64,000 nucleotides of DNA, from positions 5,989,001 through 6,053,000 of the forward strand of contig JAPTOF010000016.1 of NCBI GenBank assembly GCA_028554755.1, given 5' to 3'. Below are positions 1 to 12,870 of the stretch, in pieces; position 1 is the stretch's first letter; the number at the start of each line of letters is the position of its first letter. The position numbers were made by a program, and so were the translations under genes. The notes below the pieces were generated by a model. It saw only the letters and a program-made list of their open reading frames with translations, made no database searches and had not been told where the DNA came from. Source of the stretch: Cordia subcordata (lineage: Eukaryota; Streptophyta; Magnoliopsida; Boraginales; Cordiaceae).

Positions 1-548
1 CAGGAATTGCAAGATGGAGTGAGGAGGTAAAAGAGAGAGAGAAATCTTTTCGTGGTTAGTAGTTCATAGAGATAGTTGTATGCATTTCTGGAACATAATT
101 TCTCATGAAATCTTCCTCCAGGTGCATTGAACAGATAAACAAGGCAAGCCGGGGAGATTTAACCCCAGAGGAGCTGAAGGAGAGACAGGTTTGACTATTC
201 TCGTCTTGTTGTATATACCTAGTTACCGCTAGTGAGAGAGACATCTGATCATAATCAACACGAGATCATGAACATGATTTTCTGAACTCGCGCAGGCTAA
301 GGCTATGCAGGACCCGGAAATCCAGAATATCCTTACAGATCCTGTGATGAGACAGGTAAGTCTAAGATTCGGGTATCTGATAGAATAACTTGGCATAGTT
401 GGTTTGTTGACGTGGATGATTTATTTCGCATTAGGTGCTTATCGACTTCCAAGAGAATCCAAAAGCTGCCCAGGAGCACATGAAGAATCCTCTCGTGATG
501 AACAAGATCCAGAAGCTGGTTAGTGCAGGGATTGTTCAAGTCCGATAA
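1..548 (+). CDS. HOP: HOP/STI1 Hsp70-Hsp90 organizing co-chaperone, C-terminal exons (5' partial)
   Basis: Four exons are readable: 1-26, 122-188, 296-355 and 435-548 (stop TAA 546-548), joined by GT-AG introns with consistent phase. They encode about 90 C-terminal residues with the plant HOP signatures DLTPEELKERQAKAMQDPEI and NPKAAQEHMKNPLVMNKIQK, ending in AGIVQVR. This is the final Sti1/DP2 helical domain; the TPR domains that bind Hsp70 and Hsp90 C-termini lie upstream of the window. In the family, HOP bridges Hsp70 and Hsp90 in the cytosol during client folding and heat stress. No lesion is visible in this part, so the gene looks intact where seen. It converges on the EF-G copy downstream. 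Confidence 0.93.
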
Positions 549-1155
549 AGAGAGACTAGGCCTTGTAGAGGACAAGTAAAGCATTTTGAGTTTTTTCCCC
601 CATTTCAGTGTGCATCTGAATGAGATAGTTGATAAAGTTGTTCCAGATTCTGATGGTTTCGTTTCAGACATTGTATCTATTTTTGGCACCCTTCAGATAG
701 AATTTTGCACTATTGGTTGGAGTAGTACCGTCATCTTCAAGGTTTGCATGTGCCTCAAGAAGTGTTGAGTTTTATCGCTTAGCAAAGCAATTGATTGGCC
801 AGAAGCCATTTATTTTTCTTTGGACTGGTATAAAAATAGCAGAGATACATCTGAGAATGCCAACGTTATCTGTTATGACTCCTTTTCTTTTCTTTTCATT
901 GTCAAAGCATTAATAGAACTTGAAACTTTTGGCCATAGCAAGTCGTCGTTGTTATCCGACTATTTCTCCTAACTAAGACCAAAGGATGGCGAAAATTTTA
1001 TGCTATCATCTTGTCAACAATATGTTGGTGAGCTCAAAGCTCGGTCCCACTGTTATATATTCCTTTCACAAAGATCTGCGTATCATTTCAATACAGAATG
1101 AATGGACTCTGATAATCTCAAAAAGAAGCAGCACACCTCGAAATTGGCAATCCAA
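549..1155. other. Convergent intergenic spacer with HOP 3'UTR
   Basis: Moderately AT-rich DNA between the HOP stop and the minus-strand EF-G stop. The first ~350 bases probably hold the HOP 3'UTR. I see no further gene, hairpin or repeat. Confidence 0.5.
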
Positions 1156-3728
1156 TTACGCAGCAACTTCCTCCTCCTTAGAAGAGAGCTGATGTTGGAT
1201 GTGCTGAGGAACAACATCAAATTGGGCAAACTGCATAGTATAAGAAGCACGACCCTTAGTCGCCCCTCGTAATGTGCTCACATATTGGAACATCTCAGCC
1301 AGCGGAACCAAGGCGTCGACAACCTGCGTGTATCGAACAAAAGTGCATGATGAAGTTAACATTAACAACACGGATAGCAATTCGTGACTGCAATCGTGTC
1401 CACGTCCAAATCCATGAGAAAAAGAATTGTTCTACTTTATGAAATATCAAGACACTGGCACGAAGCCATGGTTTGCTGCCTCCTATGTGCTGTTATTCTA
1501 AGAAGACATTCCTCATAAGCAATGCACTGGTGCACGTATAGGACATGAGGGTCGGGAGTTGGTGAAAAAGAACATTTCGCATTCAACATACCTTTAGACC
1601 ACCCGGTTTGTCGCCAAAGCTGTTGATCTGACCTCTTCTTGAGTTGAGGTCACCAATCACATCTCCCAAATGTTCTTCAGGGGTAACAACCTCAACTTTC
1701 ATTATAGGCTCGAGCATTCTCGGTCCAGCTTTCCTAATACCTTCCCTAAACACTCCTCTTGCAGCCAATTGGAATGCCAAGACGCTAGAATCAACCCCGT
1801 GGTAGGAGCCATCAACTAATACAGCGCGAACATCGACAACTGGGAATCCGGCAAGCACTCCATTGGTCATGCACTCTTCTAATCCTTTCATCACGCCTGG
1901 AATATATTCTTTGGTAACAGCGCCTCCCTTAATTTCACTCTTGAACTCGTACCCACTACCTGGCTCCAGGGGCTCAAAACGTACTGAGATATCGGCAAAC
2001 TGTCCTTGTCCACCTGACTATTTCTTGTGAACATACTTAACTTCTGAGACCCTAGAAATGCTTTCCCTGTAATTTACTTGTGGTGCACCAACATTGGCTT
2101 CCACCTGCAAAAGAGAGTCAAAATCAAAGTTTGCAACCTAGAACGCACAAAGACAGAATACATCAATTTAAACCCTTAAAACAAAGATAGACTTCCATAT
2201 GGTATGACGTGGAGTCACGGAATGAACAATTATAGATAAATTAGACAGTCCGCTCATATGCATGTGTGGCAAAAGTGGATGAAAGGAGTGAAAGCGATAG
2301 CTTTAAGCTGGAAAGAAATATGGATTGTCAAATAAGTAAATTCACGAATTGGCGGAAATGAACCTTAAACTCCCTTTTGAGCCGGTCAACAATAATCTCA
2401 AGATGTAGCTCTCCCATTCCTTCAATAACTGTCTGATTTGTCTCCTCATCTCGTGAGAAGTGGAAAGATGGATCTTCTTGAGCGATCTTGACCAAGCCAG
2501 CAGCCATCTTATCAACGTCTGCTTTGGTTTTGGGTTCGATTGCGACCTTTATAACAGGATCAGGGAAATCCATCCGTTCAAGTACGATAGGCTTCTCAGG
2601 ATCGCACAAGGTTTCTCCTGTAATTGTATCTTTCAGACCTGCTAGAGCAACAATATCACCAGCTAATGCTACCTTTACGTCCTCTCTGCTGTTAGCGTGC
2701 ATTTCCAGGAGTCTACCAATCCGCTCTTTCTTTCCTTTGTTTGCATTTAGTACATACGATCCAGCAATAAGCTTTCCTGCATATATCCTAACAAATGTAA
2801 GGGATCCCACAAAAGGATCACTCATAATCTTAAAAGCTAAGCCAGCAAATGGTTCTTCATCGCTGGCTTTCCTTTTGAGGGTGGCTTCTGGATCATCAGG
2901 ATCACTCCCTTTCATGGATGGCAATTCGAGAGGAGAAGGCAAATAATCCACGACTGCATCAAGCAGCGGTTGCACCCCTTTATTCTTAAATACAGAACCA
3001 CATAATACAGGAACAAAACTGCTAGAAATTGTTCCTTTCCTAATCAATTTCTTAATTGTTTCCTCATCAGGCTCAACTCCTTCAAGGTACATTTCCATAG
3101 CTTCATCATCCAACTCGACTATGGTCTCAATCATCCGTGCATGGTACTCCTCGGCCAACTCTTGAAGGTCTGATGGAATATCTTCATATGAAAACTTTGC
3201 ACCCAGCTCTTCCCGTGACCAAATCACAGCTTTCATCTTCACAAGATCAACAACTCCTTGAAAATTATCCTCTGCACCTACTGGAAGTTGAATTACAAGA
3301 GGCTTTGCACCTAAGTTTGTGATTATCAAAACAAATTCTCGGGACCCCATATTTGTCAGCTTGTCTCCAAACAGTTTCAGATTGGGGCTCTACCCCAGCA
3401 ACACTGTCAAACAAGCAAATAGCACCATCTAAAACCCTGAGTGCCCGTTCCACCTCAAGTGTGAAGTCAACGTGGCCCGGAGTATCAATTATGTTTATCC
3501 GATGCTTGTTCCACATTGCTGTTGTGGCAGCAGAAGTAATGGTAATCCCTCTTTCTTGCTCTTGCTCCATCCAGTCCATTGTGGCTGTTCCCTCATGAAC
3601 TTCACCAATTTTGTAGTTCTTACCTGTATAGTACAGAATTCGTTCTGTAGTTGTCGTCTTTCCAGCATCTATATGAGCCATAATTCCAATATTACGATAT
3701 TCTTTCAGAGGTACTGTTCTCTTCTCTT
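1156..3728 (-). pseudogene. Chloroplast-type elongation factor G, disrupted copy
   Basis: Minus-strand exons 3728-2364, 2104-1592 and 1323-1156 encode nearly all of a plastid EF-G (SCO1/cpEF-G type), from the P-loop [14 protein letters not shown] and DTPGHVDF through domains II-V to the C-terminus [12 protein letters not shown] drives GTP-dependent ribosome translocation in plastids. Three defects are visible. (1) At the 3327/3326 junction about 50 nt are missing: the frame shifts and the G4 motif NKMD with its surroundings is gone. (2) Codon 2020-2018 is TAG where the family has Gln (before SGGQGQF). (3) No transit-peptide exon is found upstream of a good acceptor at 3730-3729. Introns 2363-2105 and 1591-1324 are retained, so this is a duplicated gene, not a retrocopy. 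The remaining frame is clean, which suggests recent loss or, less likely, assembly errors. Confidence 0.85.
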
Positions 3729-6700
3729 CTGCACAGAGGTACAATAAATCCATCAGACTATTTCATCAAGGATGATTAGTTTATTACTTCATTTAGAGTA
3801 AAATATACACAATGTCACATATAATATCACAGCTTACTGGCTCAGCAAAAAAATCCTTGGAATCTTAAAAGACTCAATAACTTAACAAGATCAAGAGTTC
3901 TTAATGACTTTTATAGTTAACAATCCTGAAAAGAGTCAAATGACTCCTTAACATGCCTCAAACTAAGTTACGGTATCTGAACAGTTTGAACTTCTTATGC
4001 AGTGAGTTACAAGTGGATGAATTTTTTTCTTGTTTCTTGTTATACACTCCATTACAAATGCATGGCATGAATTAATAATGATCCAAGCACATCCTCATTA
4101 TGCAACCACGAATTCGCGCATACAGAACCTCACGGAGTTAAAAACTTCACTCTTTTTTTCTATTATTTTCTTTTTTTTCTGTGTAATAAAAGAAATTCGA
4201 AATGCAGAAATAGTGCTCTAGTCCATCTAACAGCAGCGATTCTGCTGCCATTTTTGGCACTGGTTGGGTTTAATCTTTTTCACGCAGAAACACACTCACT
4301 GTGCGTGTGTTTTCTTGCGTGTGTTTTTGTGGGGGTTTTTTTTTTTTTTTTTTTCCTTTTTTTGGGGGGTTATTATTTGCAATGCATGGTTTTTTTTGGG
4401 ATTGGGTGTTTGTGCCTTTGGGTGGCCTACAATTTTGGAAAATCTTTTCTTTTTCTAAATAATTCTCGGAGCAAATTTTTTAATTAAAAAGAAATTATAT
4501 GGTTTCCAACATATCATTTGGATTGATTTTCTAAAATATTTTTATATATTTTTTTTCAAAAAGTACTTTTTAAAAGTTAATATTTGCAATTTTTAAGAAA
4601 ATTTAAAATTGAGCTTTTGTTTGAGTTTTTTTTTTTTTAATTTAGGCCAAAAAAAGATATATAGTTTTCACGAAAAAAAAATTATTTGAAAAAAAAAAAA
4701 CTAATTCAAACGGACTTGTTAGTACTTTATCTTTTCAAGTAATTTAAAAAGAGATTTTAAATAATTTATGGCAAATTCAATTTTATTTTGTTTATTTATT
4801 GTATTACAAATCCCTTATCCCCATTCCATCCTAATCCCCCATTCCCCACTGAGTTTAATTTTAACTGCGTAAATTTGGAACTTTTCAAAGATAAAAAAAA
4901 GTATGTGATAAAAGATTGTGTTTATCACTAGTTAGCAAAACGCAAATGAAAGATTATGATTTTATGGAATAAGGAAATATCACCATCTTCGCTCTTGTCA
5001 CCACTCAATCTTTATTTTTATTTTTCCTCCTGGTCTCCACTTAAAATTTACAGAGTATTTTTGCAGAACACTAAAATATTTTGGGTCAAGATTTATTTAT
5101 CCAAAGTTTGTAGGGTTGTATGGAAGATAGTATTAACAATAACTGAATTATTTTTTCTTTCCTTTCATCTTTTTTGTTGGATGTACAGGAAGGTTTAGTC
5201 ATCCCCACTCAAGTTTAATATTTTCTTTAGAACTATGTATATTTTAAGATATTTTTAAATAAAAAATCAAAATTTACTCTTCACTAAAAATAATAAATAA
5301 ATAAATAAATAAACCAAGGGTTAATAGAGAAGAAGGCTATAATGTTGCCACGTAGTTGTGAGTTTATGTCCTCACAAAGAGGATTGCTAGTGGGCCTTTG
5401 AGTGGGCCCATAAATCAATTCCATAAAGGCCTATTAGAGGTAACTATGTACTGACGGCCCACTAGTTCCTATCCAAATAGAACATTATGCCTGAATGAAA
5501 CACAAGTCACATATTTGTGCCCAATCATATTATGAAGATTTTGTATTGGTATTATAGACATCGTCTATATTCCACTAAATTTTGATAAAGAGAAAATTTT
5601 CCATGCTTCAATTTGTGTATAGTTTTAGTTAGAAAAAATTATTCGGTTCTTATTGGTTGTACTGATTTTTAGAGTGTTTTATTGATAAGATTTTTAAATT
5701 CGCATCCGACAATAATTAAAGACAGGAAAGAAATTACTAACTAAAGAATCTTTTTTGGGAGGTTTGTCAAAGTGTACAATTCTAAGCTCATTACGATGGA
5801 GAACTTTTCATGCCATAAGAAATCAACAAATCGATAGCTATTAACTTGACTAACAAAAAGTGAGAAAAAAAAAATTAATTTCACTTGCTCACTTAGTAAA
5901 AAAAGAGAAAGTCAAAAACCTAGCAAAGACAAATATTGTAGCTCTCGAGATAAGAATAACTTAATTATCAGAAATCACTTTTTAGTCCCTCACGTATAGG
6001 TTAGGCCCATTTGTTGTATGACGGTGCAATGGTAATTATTACCTATACTTTTTTCTTAATCACATTCGTCGTATTGGTCATATACTTAATTTTCATGTCT
6101 TGCGGTATGTAAATGATTTATCGATTAGTACAACTTAAATGTTTTTTTTTTTTTTTTTTGCGTTTTAAGTGTAAAAACGATGACCACTAACGTGTGAGGC
6201 ATAGTTGAAATAGTGATTAATATAGGAGCCAGATTACATCACATCTAAATCAAATGAAGAGGCCCCTTAATTATATTGTATTATGGCATCAAAGAAGCCT
6301 CCATGTTTCCAATTGCATACGAAAAACGAACAACTTGTAATAAATGGGCTGGTGATGACCAGTAACACTTCTTTATCATTCAAGGTCTGCAATCAACCAA
6401 CCTCTACATAAATGTATCTTTTGATAAATATTAATATAAATGTTCAGTTTGTTTTTGATAATCAGGCAAAAAAAAAAAAGAAAACCTCTTGATAAAGAAG
6501 CTACAAAAAGTTAGAGCAACTTAACTTAATTGTTCTCCTCAAGTTCTTCAAAATGAAGGAGCTAAGTGAAGTTCAAGCAGTTAAAGAATAAATTCTTACA
6601 AAATAAATTTTGGATTGTATGAGTTCATAAAAAGAAAGGATTATTCATGTTAACCAAAAAGAAGAAAAAGAAATCTTGATAAACTTATATTTAAAGAATT

Positions 6701-7930
6701 CATTGCTAAAACTGTCCTCTAAAGAAATGTCAAATTTCTAGTAGTGTAGACCTTTCTCCCTCAAACCTTCAGAAAACAATTACTAAATTTGATTATTAAT
6801 TATTCTTGTTGCCAGTCCAACTATGCTTTTTGAGGTTAATTATATTGTTTTTCTAATGGCTTGGAAAAATAAATTACATTAAACCTCTTCTTTCTATTGT
6901 ATGGAATAATTTGAGACAATTAATTTTTGAAAAGAACTTAGAACACTGCCAAAAAGGGGGGAAAAAAAAGAACAAAAAATTGAATGTTGTAACATTTACT
7001 AATTAACATTTAATATTTCGTTCCTTTGTACCTCAACTTTTAGGTAAAAAGTTTGGATGCCTAACCATTTATGTTATTCAGCATCCACAAGATGCATGTG
7101 GCAAACCAATTATAGCCCAAAATAGATGAGTACTTTTTGTTTCATTTCTGTTCCTAGGTCCCATATATGTTAGAGATTTTAGAATACTTTTTTCTGGATG
7201 AAACTAGAAGAAAGATCTTAAGATGTTTCTAAAGAGAAAAAATTTCAGAATTATATATGTGGAAACTAATAGAAAATTATTGTCCCCAAAAATTAGAGTC
7301 TTTAGGGGACATTTGAAGGCTGGTCTCTTTGCTTATCTCCCTCTTGATTGTTTTCAAAATTTTATTATGGTTCTCGGATAGTGGCACCTTTAAAAGTGTT
7401 AAAGAAACTATAGAATCTATCAAAAAGTCAATAAATATACCAATTAATTATTGAATTGTGATCTTCATTAGGATTGTTACTACCTACAAGAACCTCCAAG
7501 TGCTTTTAAAGACTAATTGGAGGATAATTAAAGAGGGACTTCGACTCTAACTAGTTACTTAATTCCAATGTTGCCTTGTTTGAGAAATAAAGAAATGGAA
7601 CTTTAGGATTTACAGTTGATTGAAGTCCCGTATTAAAGTTTAAAAAAATGAGATATTCTCTAACATATTTAAAGATATTTACATAATCGGCGAACTAAAA
7701 TACAATATTAAAAAAAATTGCCTTTCAAATATATTAGCAAACTTTAAAAAGAAATTAAACAAGAGGATTGAATATTATTGTCAACGGTTTCAAAAAGGCA
7801 ACTATATTCCCATAGGGATTATCGTCAGTACTTACCAATGCATAATTGTTGGCATAAATAAAGTGGCCATCACACATTTAATTGGACTTACCATAATTCA
7901 TGAAAATGATTAATCAATGCCTTTGTGTGT
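3729..7930. other. AT-rich intergenic region
   Basis: No convincing gene. It contains a polypyrimidine tract (about 4320-4360), one MITE-like copy (4515-4713, listed separately) and short A/T runs, including an ATAA repeat at 5290-5312 and a T-run near 6140. TGGGCC/GGGCCC-like motifs occur near 5391-5410 but without a gene nearby. No EF-G first exon was recognised on the minus strand. Confidence 0.5.
4515..4713. mobile_element. MITE-like element, family 1 (copy 1)
   Basis: It begins CATTTGGATTGATTTT and ends AAACTAATTCAAACGG, which are inverted ends typical of this window's family 1. The interior is A/T runs. No coding capacity; no target-site duplication resolved. Confidence 0.5.
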
Positions 7931-7937
7931 GTCTGTA

Positions 7938-7966
7938 TATATATGTATATACACGTACATATATAT
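7938..7966 (+). promoter_or_regulatory. TATA-rich tract upstream of TPD1-like gene
   Basis: TATATATATG/ACATATATATG repeats lie about 75-105 bp before the ATG at 8042, a suitable distance for a core promoter with a short leader. The low-complexity nature makes the exact TATA box uncertain. Confidence 0.35.
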
Positions 7967-8041
7967 GAGAAGAACTTGTATAGTTTCACAAGAAAAGGAG
8001 ACAAAACGTCTGGTTTTTGCCACAGCAAAAGACTATTCACC

Positions 8042-9177
8042 ATGGCGGCCATGGCGAATTTTTGCATTGGAGTTCTGTTTCTGAGTCTTTTCAGCCAGGG
8101 TAAGATGATTTCTCCATCTTACATATTATTAACTTCCTTTCGATTTGTTCTTAAACTCATATTATTTTTGCTTTTCAACCCTTGTCTCTATTCATTATTG
8201 TAATCGAGGCCTTAAAGCAGACTAAGAAGTTGGAGAGGAGAGGTTTGTTGGTAGGGAAGGGGCGCGCCCTTCTCTATAGCTTATGCTTGATCATGCGTTG
8301 TTCTGTCTTATACTAGTCACGGACATATTGTTACCTAGTTACTATTAAATTTGTACGCCTTTCGATCTCTTGTAACTTTTGGCCACACCGTTCAAAACTT
8401 ATTTACTTAGTCTATTACATCTATTTGCACGTGAAGGGTGTATTGGAGACATTATCAACTAATTAAATATACACTTTTTAATCGTTTAAATTAATTATTA
8501 ACTGTAGAATAACTAGTTTCATTTGTTGTCTATAATGGTTTAATTTGTAGGGTTATGGTTTTTATTCTAGATAGGCCAGTTTTGGCCAAATTAAAAATCC
8601 TGTTTGTATTGTAATGTTATTAGGTTGAATGCGTGAGACAGTAAGACAGAGCGAGGAAGAGTGTGAGAGCTAGAGGGCCAATGGCGGTCAAGTTCAGCTC
8701 TCTTTTTAATGATGTATTTGTCTAGTGATGCGTGTCCGTGAATGTGGGCGTGAAGCAGAATCACGTTAAAGATTGGGTTTCCATCTATTCTTCTAACAAG
8801 TGACACCCAATTCCCAACAGATTCTTGATTTACGGACATTTAGTGGCTTATATTACATGACAGGGTTTGGGCAAAAGTGCGACTTCAGCAACAACATTAT
8901 TGTCGGAACAGTTCGATCAGGGAGGGAAATACAAGGAAAGCTAGAATGGAATGTGCAAGTAATCAACAACTGCACCTGTGCTCAAGGAGGAATCCTGTTG
9001 AACTGCAAAGGGTTTCAATCTCTGGAAGCAATTGATCCATCAATCTTCCGAACGGTTGGTGATCAATGCCTGGTCAATGATGGCCGTCCGATCCCACCTA
9101 ATGCTTCTGTTAATTTCTCATACGCTTGGGAGCCTCCATTTATTTTGCAGCCTGCTGCTTCTAAGGTCTTTTGTTGA
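8042..9177 (+). CDS. TPD1-like secreted cysteine-rich protein
   Basis: Two exons, 8042-8099 and 8864-9177, make a 123-residue protein; donor GGGTAAGA at 8100 and acceptor ACAG at 8863 join in phase as SQG-FGQKC. Residues 1-20 are a signal peptide with hydrophobic core CIGVLFLSLF. The mature chain has six cysteines (KC, NNC, TC, NC, QC, final C) and TPD1-family landmarks: IQGKLEWNVQVINNC near residues 42-56, LLNCKGF near 64-70, and NFSYAWEPPF near 103-112. TPD1 itself is a secreted ligand of the EMS1 receptor kinase in anther tapetum specification; this shorter paralog type (At1g05835-like) has no firmly known role. The acceptor at 8820 was rejected because it gives an immediate stop. No lesion seen. 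Function inferred from the family only. Confidence 0.8.
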
Positions 9178-9612
9178 TCTCAAGGATATTAGTATATTGC
9201 CTTTGATGTACATATGGTCTGTTTTCTATGCTAAGCTCTTAATTTACTAGTGGCTAGTGATTTTGTGTGCGAGAGATTTTTTTTTCAACCTTGTCAAGAA
9301 TACACAATATAAGAAAGATGATAGCCAAACTGAACACAGAATTAAGTCAAACAAATGTAAAAAGATGCTAAACCAAGTGGGTTACATCTGCAGAGAAGCT
9401 AATAAAGGAGTTGACTAAGCGATTACGGTTTGAAACTTCAGTGTGGTGCCATCTACTTGGAAGTCCACCCGATGATATCGGGAGATTTTGGGAAATAATA
9501 TGGGAACAGTCATATCTCCTGGTAAGATCCTTAACTAAATTTTGATGTTGCTTTCTTTACTCAAAAAAATAATAATAATAATAATACTAGTTTTAGGATT
9601 TGAACAACTTAT

Positions 9613-9792
9613 GGGCTTATTTGGATTGATTTAAAAAATAATAATTTTTTTAAAAAACACTTTTTTAATTTAAAAAAATTTAAAAAAAAATTGTTTCAAA
9701 CAAATGATGAATTTGAACTATTTTTAGTGTTTTAATTTTTTTGAAAACTAAAAAAAAGTAATTTCTTAATAAAAAAATGTCAATCCATACAC
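9613..9792. mobile_element. MITE-like element, family 1 (copy 2)
   Basis: Left end GGCTTATTTGGATTGATTT and right end AATGTCAATCCATACAC are inverted; the interior is A/T homopolymer runs, as in the other copies. Confidence 0.5.
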
Positions 9793-10591
9793 TATGGGAA
9801 AACTCAAGAGATTGCTTCTCTTCCTCACAGTTGTCTATTGGAAAAAAGATAATAAATGCACGTTCAAACAGTGGTAGTCATGCAGATAGACATGAAAAGT
9901 CATATTTTTCCTGCTGGATCCAGGACGAAAAAGTAAACAGCATATGAAGAAAAATGCAGCATATGAAGAAACTTTGCACATAGTTAGATTTTGATGTTTT
10001 AACTGTTCTGCGGACCAGTAAAATTTTGGTATTGAAAATCTATAAACTTTACATGAACATATTCAAAAAGACTTTGTGTGAACATCACATCTTAGGTCTT
10101 CATAGCTACCAAGACAAAGCGGGCGTTTCGATTGACTTATCGGAAAGAAATTTAAAGTACCTTTTGTTTTGAGTGATCTTTTCTTCTTTTTTTTTTTTTG
10201 TATTTTCGACTTTAAAGTAATTGCATATCTAAATAAAAATTATATTTATAAAAATAAGTGTCTAAATTATATTTATAAAAATAAGTGTCTACATACTGAG
10301 TTAATATTTGTTAAAAATAATTTATGTCATTGAAACAACTACTAAGGATCAACATCAGCACTGTCATTTTCATATGTTTCTGTAGCGACATTGACCAATG
10401 CTAGAGGCAGCGATGATCTCTCCATTTTTGAGGTCCTGTCTGACCTTTACTGTGTTTGGATGCGCGAGAAATATCCTTCACGCTTATCCATTTTTTGCAA
10501 ATGGGATTAGGATCGGAATATTGTACCCAAACGTCCCAAAAGTCAGACCTTCTCTCTTCCATTTTCTATTCAGAAAAGAATATTCATTCAA

Positions 10592-10710
10592 CAAAAGATC
10601 AATTGAAAATTAAATTTAATTGAACAGACTTGAACGAGTAGTTCAAATAGTTAAAAGATCAATTGAAAATTAAATTTAATTGAACAGAGTTGAACGAGTA
10701 GTTTAATCAA
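10592..10710. repeat. 60-bp tandem duplication
   Basis: The block starting AAAAGATCAATTGAAAATTA recurs exactly 60 bases later with one or two mismatches (ACAGACTTG versus ACAGAGTTG). Two copies only, both ending GAACGAGTAGTT. Confidence 0.85.
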
Positions 10711-12870
10711 ATAGTTAAAAATACTTTCTTCAGAAATAATGATTTGAATTTAAAAAAAATTACTTAAAAATACTTTTCTCGTAGCCAACACAAGGTTTGT
10801 TGGCTGTCGTCTTGACAAGTTAGAAAGGAATGCCTTCGATTTCAGAAGCAGTCTTTCTCTAATCCTCAACATGGGGCAACATTCGAAGGGCTGGGATTCC
10901 CGCGTGAGGTGATTGCTTTCAGGACAAAGTTGGAGATTTAGAAAGAAATTCATTGAACAATAACATCATTGATCTAAACTATTAAGTAAAATAGTCGTCA
11001 GTAATTTGTTGTGACTAGATATGCCAATTGTCAAATTCGAAACTTTGCGTTCCGTTCCATAGAAAAAAATTGCTAATATGGGTGAACCCTGACTATATAG
11101 TGCTCCCGACTTTAAATTGCAGTTAGCCTCGATCATTAAAATATGGATACACGTCACTCCAAAACATAAAAATATCCCAAGCCTCTTCTATTTTAGATAT
11201 TTTTAGATATGTCAGTGGTTAAATCATTGCAACATCTTTGACTAATAATCATTAAAATATAGATACACATCCCCCCAAAACATAAAAATATCCCAAACCC
11301 CTTCTATTTTAGATGTCTTTAGATATATAGATATATGAGTGATTGAATCATCCAAACATTTTTGACTTGTACAACATTACCATCCCCTGAGACTTAAATC
11401 CTTTTGTGCTTTTCTCAATTGGTCCTTGACCTTAGGAACATTCTCGACAAGGACTAGGATCATCATATCTGATAATTTTCACGCTATCAATTGCCTTGCT
11501 TTGTTTTTGACAAACGTGAAAATTGAAACATGTTTTGAACTACACCAATACAATATAAAATTTATGTAGACCCGCAATAATCTAATAAAATCTTATTTGA
11601 AATAAGTTTTTCTGTCATAAAGAAGTACAGAAATAAAAAGAACATCACAAACAACAGTTGAGAACCAACTGCCTAAAGAAATTCAACAATATACCATAAT
11701 TAGCGATGCTGGACGGCTCGGCTACTCAGTAGACGCAACCACCGCACAGATCTGGACCTCAAACCACTAAATTTCAGACATAAAATCACAAACGAGGCCC
11801 AAACACATCTAAGCAAAAATATATTTACTTATCCTAAATGTTGCAAGATAACAGTATATGAAAAATAAATTATTATTCGTGAAAATTCACTTCTTACAAT
11901 CACTTCTCAGTAAACTTAACTTGCAACTTATTATGTTCACTAGTATAATACAAACGTACATATATATTTTAAATCTCTAGATTATTAACAATAGGACAAT
12001 ATTAGTCTATTCTGTCCATAAAATTAAAGGGTGAGAAAGGAATATAATAATAAAAATATGAGGGAGATCTTTTTGTCCCATTAACAAGTTGTTTGCATCC
12101 AAATTAACAGATTCAATTTAAAAAAAAAAACAAAAACCTCAAATCCGAAAATACTTAATAACCAAAAAAAGAGCTTTATGTTCGTTGAGGTATAAGATTT
12201 ATCATCCTAGTAGTTAATATTTAAAATATAATTAAAATTTTAATTTACGTTTTAAAAGCTCATCACTGGATGAGCGAAAAATTGTGTTACGTCACGCTGC
12301 TCAGGACCAAAAAAAAGGAAAGCAAGCTCGACAAAAAGGAAAAAAGAAAAGAAAAAGAAAAAAAAATATTAGCTTGTGGGGCCAACAAGGATTATACTGA
12401 GCGTGAATGATACGTATCTCCCATGCGGGTATCCAACGATCTCGTTGAGCCCATGCTGTCTGGCCTCTTCACAAAGTTATTGGGCTTCACGTGGTCACTG
12501 AGCACAGTGTGGGGACCATCCTTTTTCTTTACTGGCATCAGCTCTTTGTAGAAAAGATTCCCTGATTTTAAAAGAAAATTACGCCAATAGTCCTCAAAGT
12601 ATTTCAAATATATCACATAAGCCCTCAATAATTTTTAGTCCTTTTTTTTTTTCGTTCTCTTCTGTGAAATTCGCCCAATTTACTTGACAAAAGAAAAGAA
12701 GAATTGGTCCTATTTGTAAATTCCGTTACCTTTTTAAAGGGACGTGAAGCAAATGATGAAAGAAATGACATAAAACATTTAGTCGTAAAAGAAAAAGGGA
12801 AAAGGAAAAAGGTTCAATAGCACCATAAAACTCGAGGAGATTGAAAGAAGAGGTACTAATCAAGGAAATT

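Larger units (their letters stand above)
9178..12870. other. Intergenic region with repeats and unassigned exon-like islands
   Basis: Holds one MITE-like copy (9613-9792), a 27-bp doublet near 10236-10291, a 60-bp tandem duplication (10592-10710), and three GC-richer islands at about 9395-9525, 10386-10510 and 10786-10915 that look like exons but match no family I recognise. The remainder (10960-12870) is AT-rich, with a near-duplicate stretch around 11140-11200 and 11250-11340, and no gene. Confidence 0.45.

Noticed and set aside
5388..5462. TGGGCC/GGGCCC motifs as promoter of the EF-G copy
   Set aside because: They are 1.7 kb from the first recognisable exon with no transit-peptide exon between, so a link cannot be supported.
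8591..8839. Minus-strand 82-codon frame in the TPD1-like intron
   Set aside because: No homology or signals; falls inside a well-defined intron.
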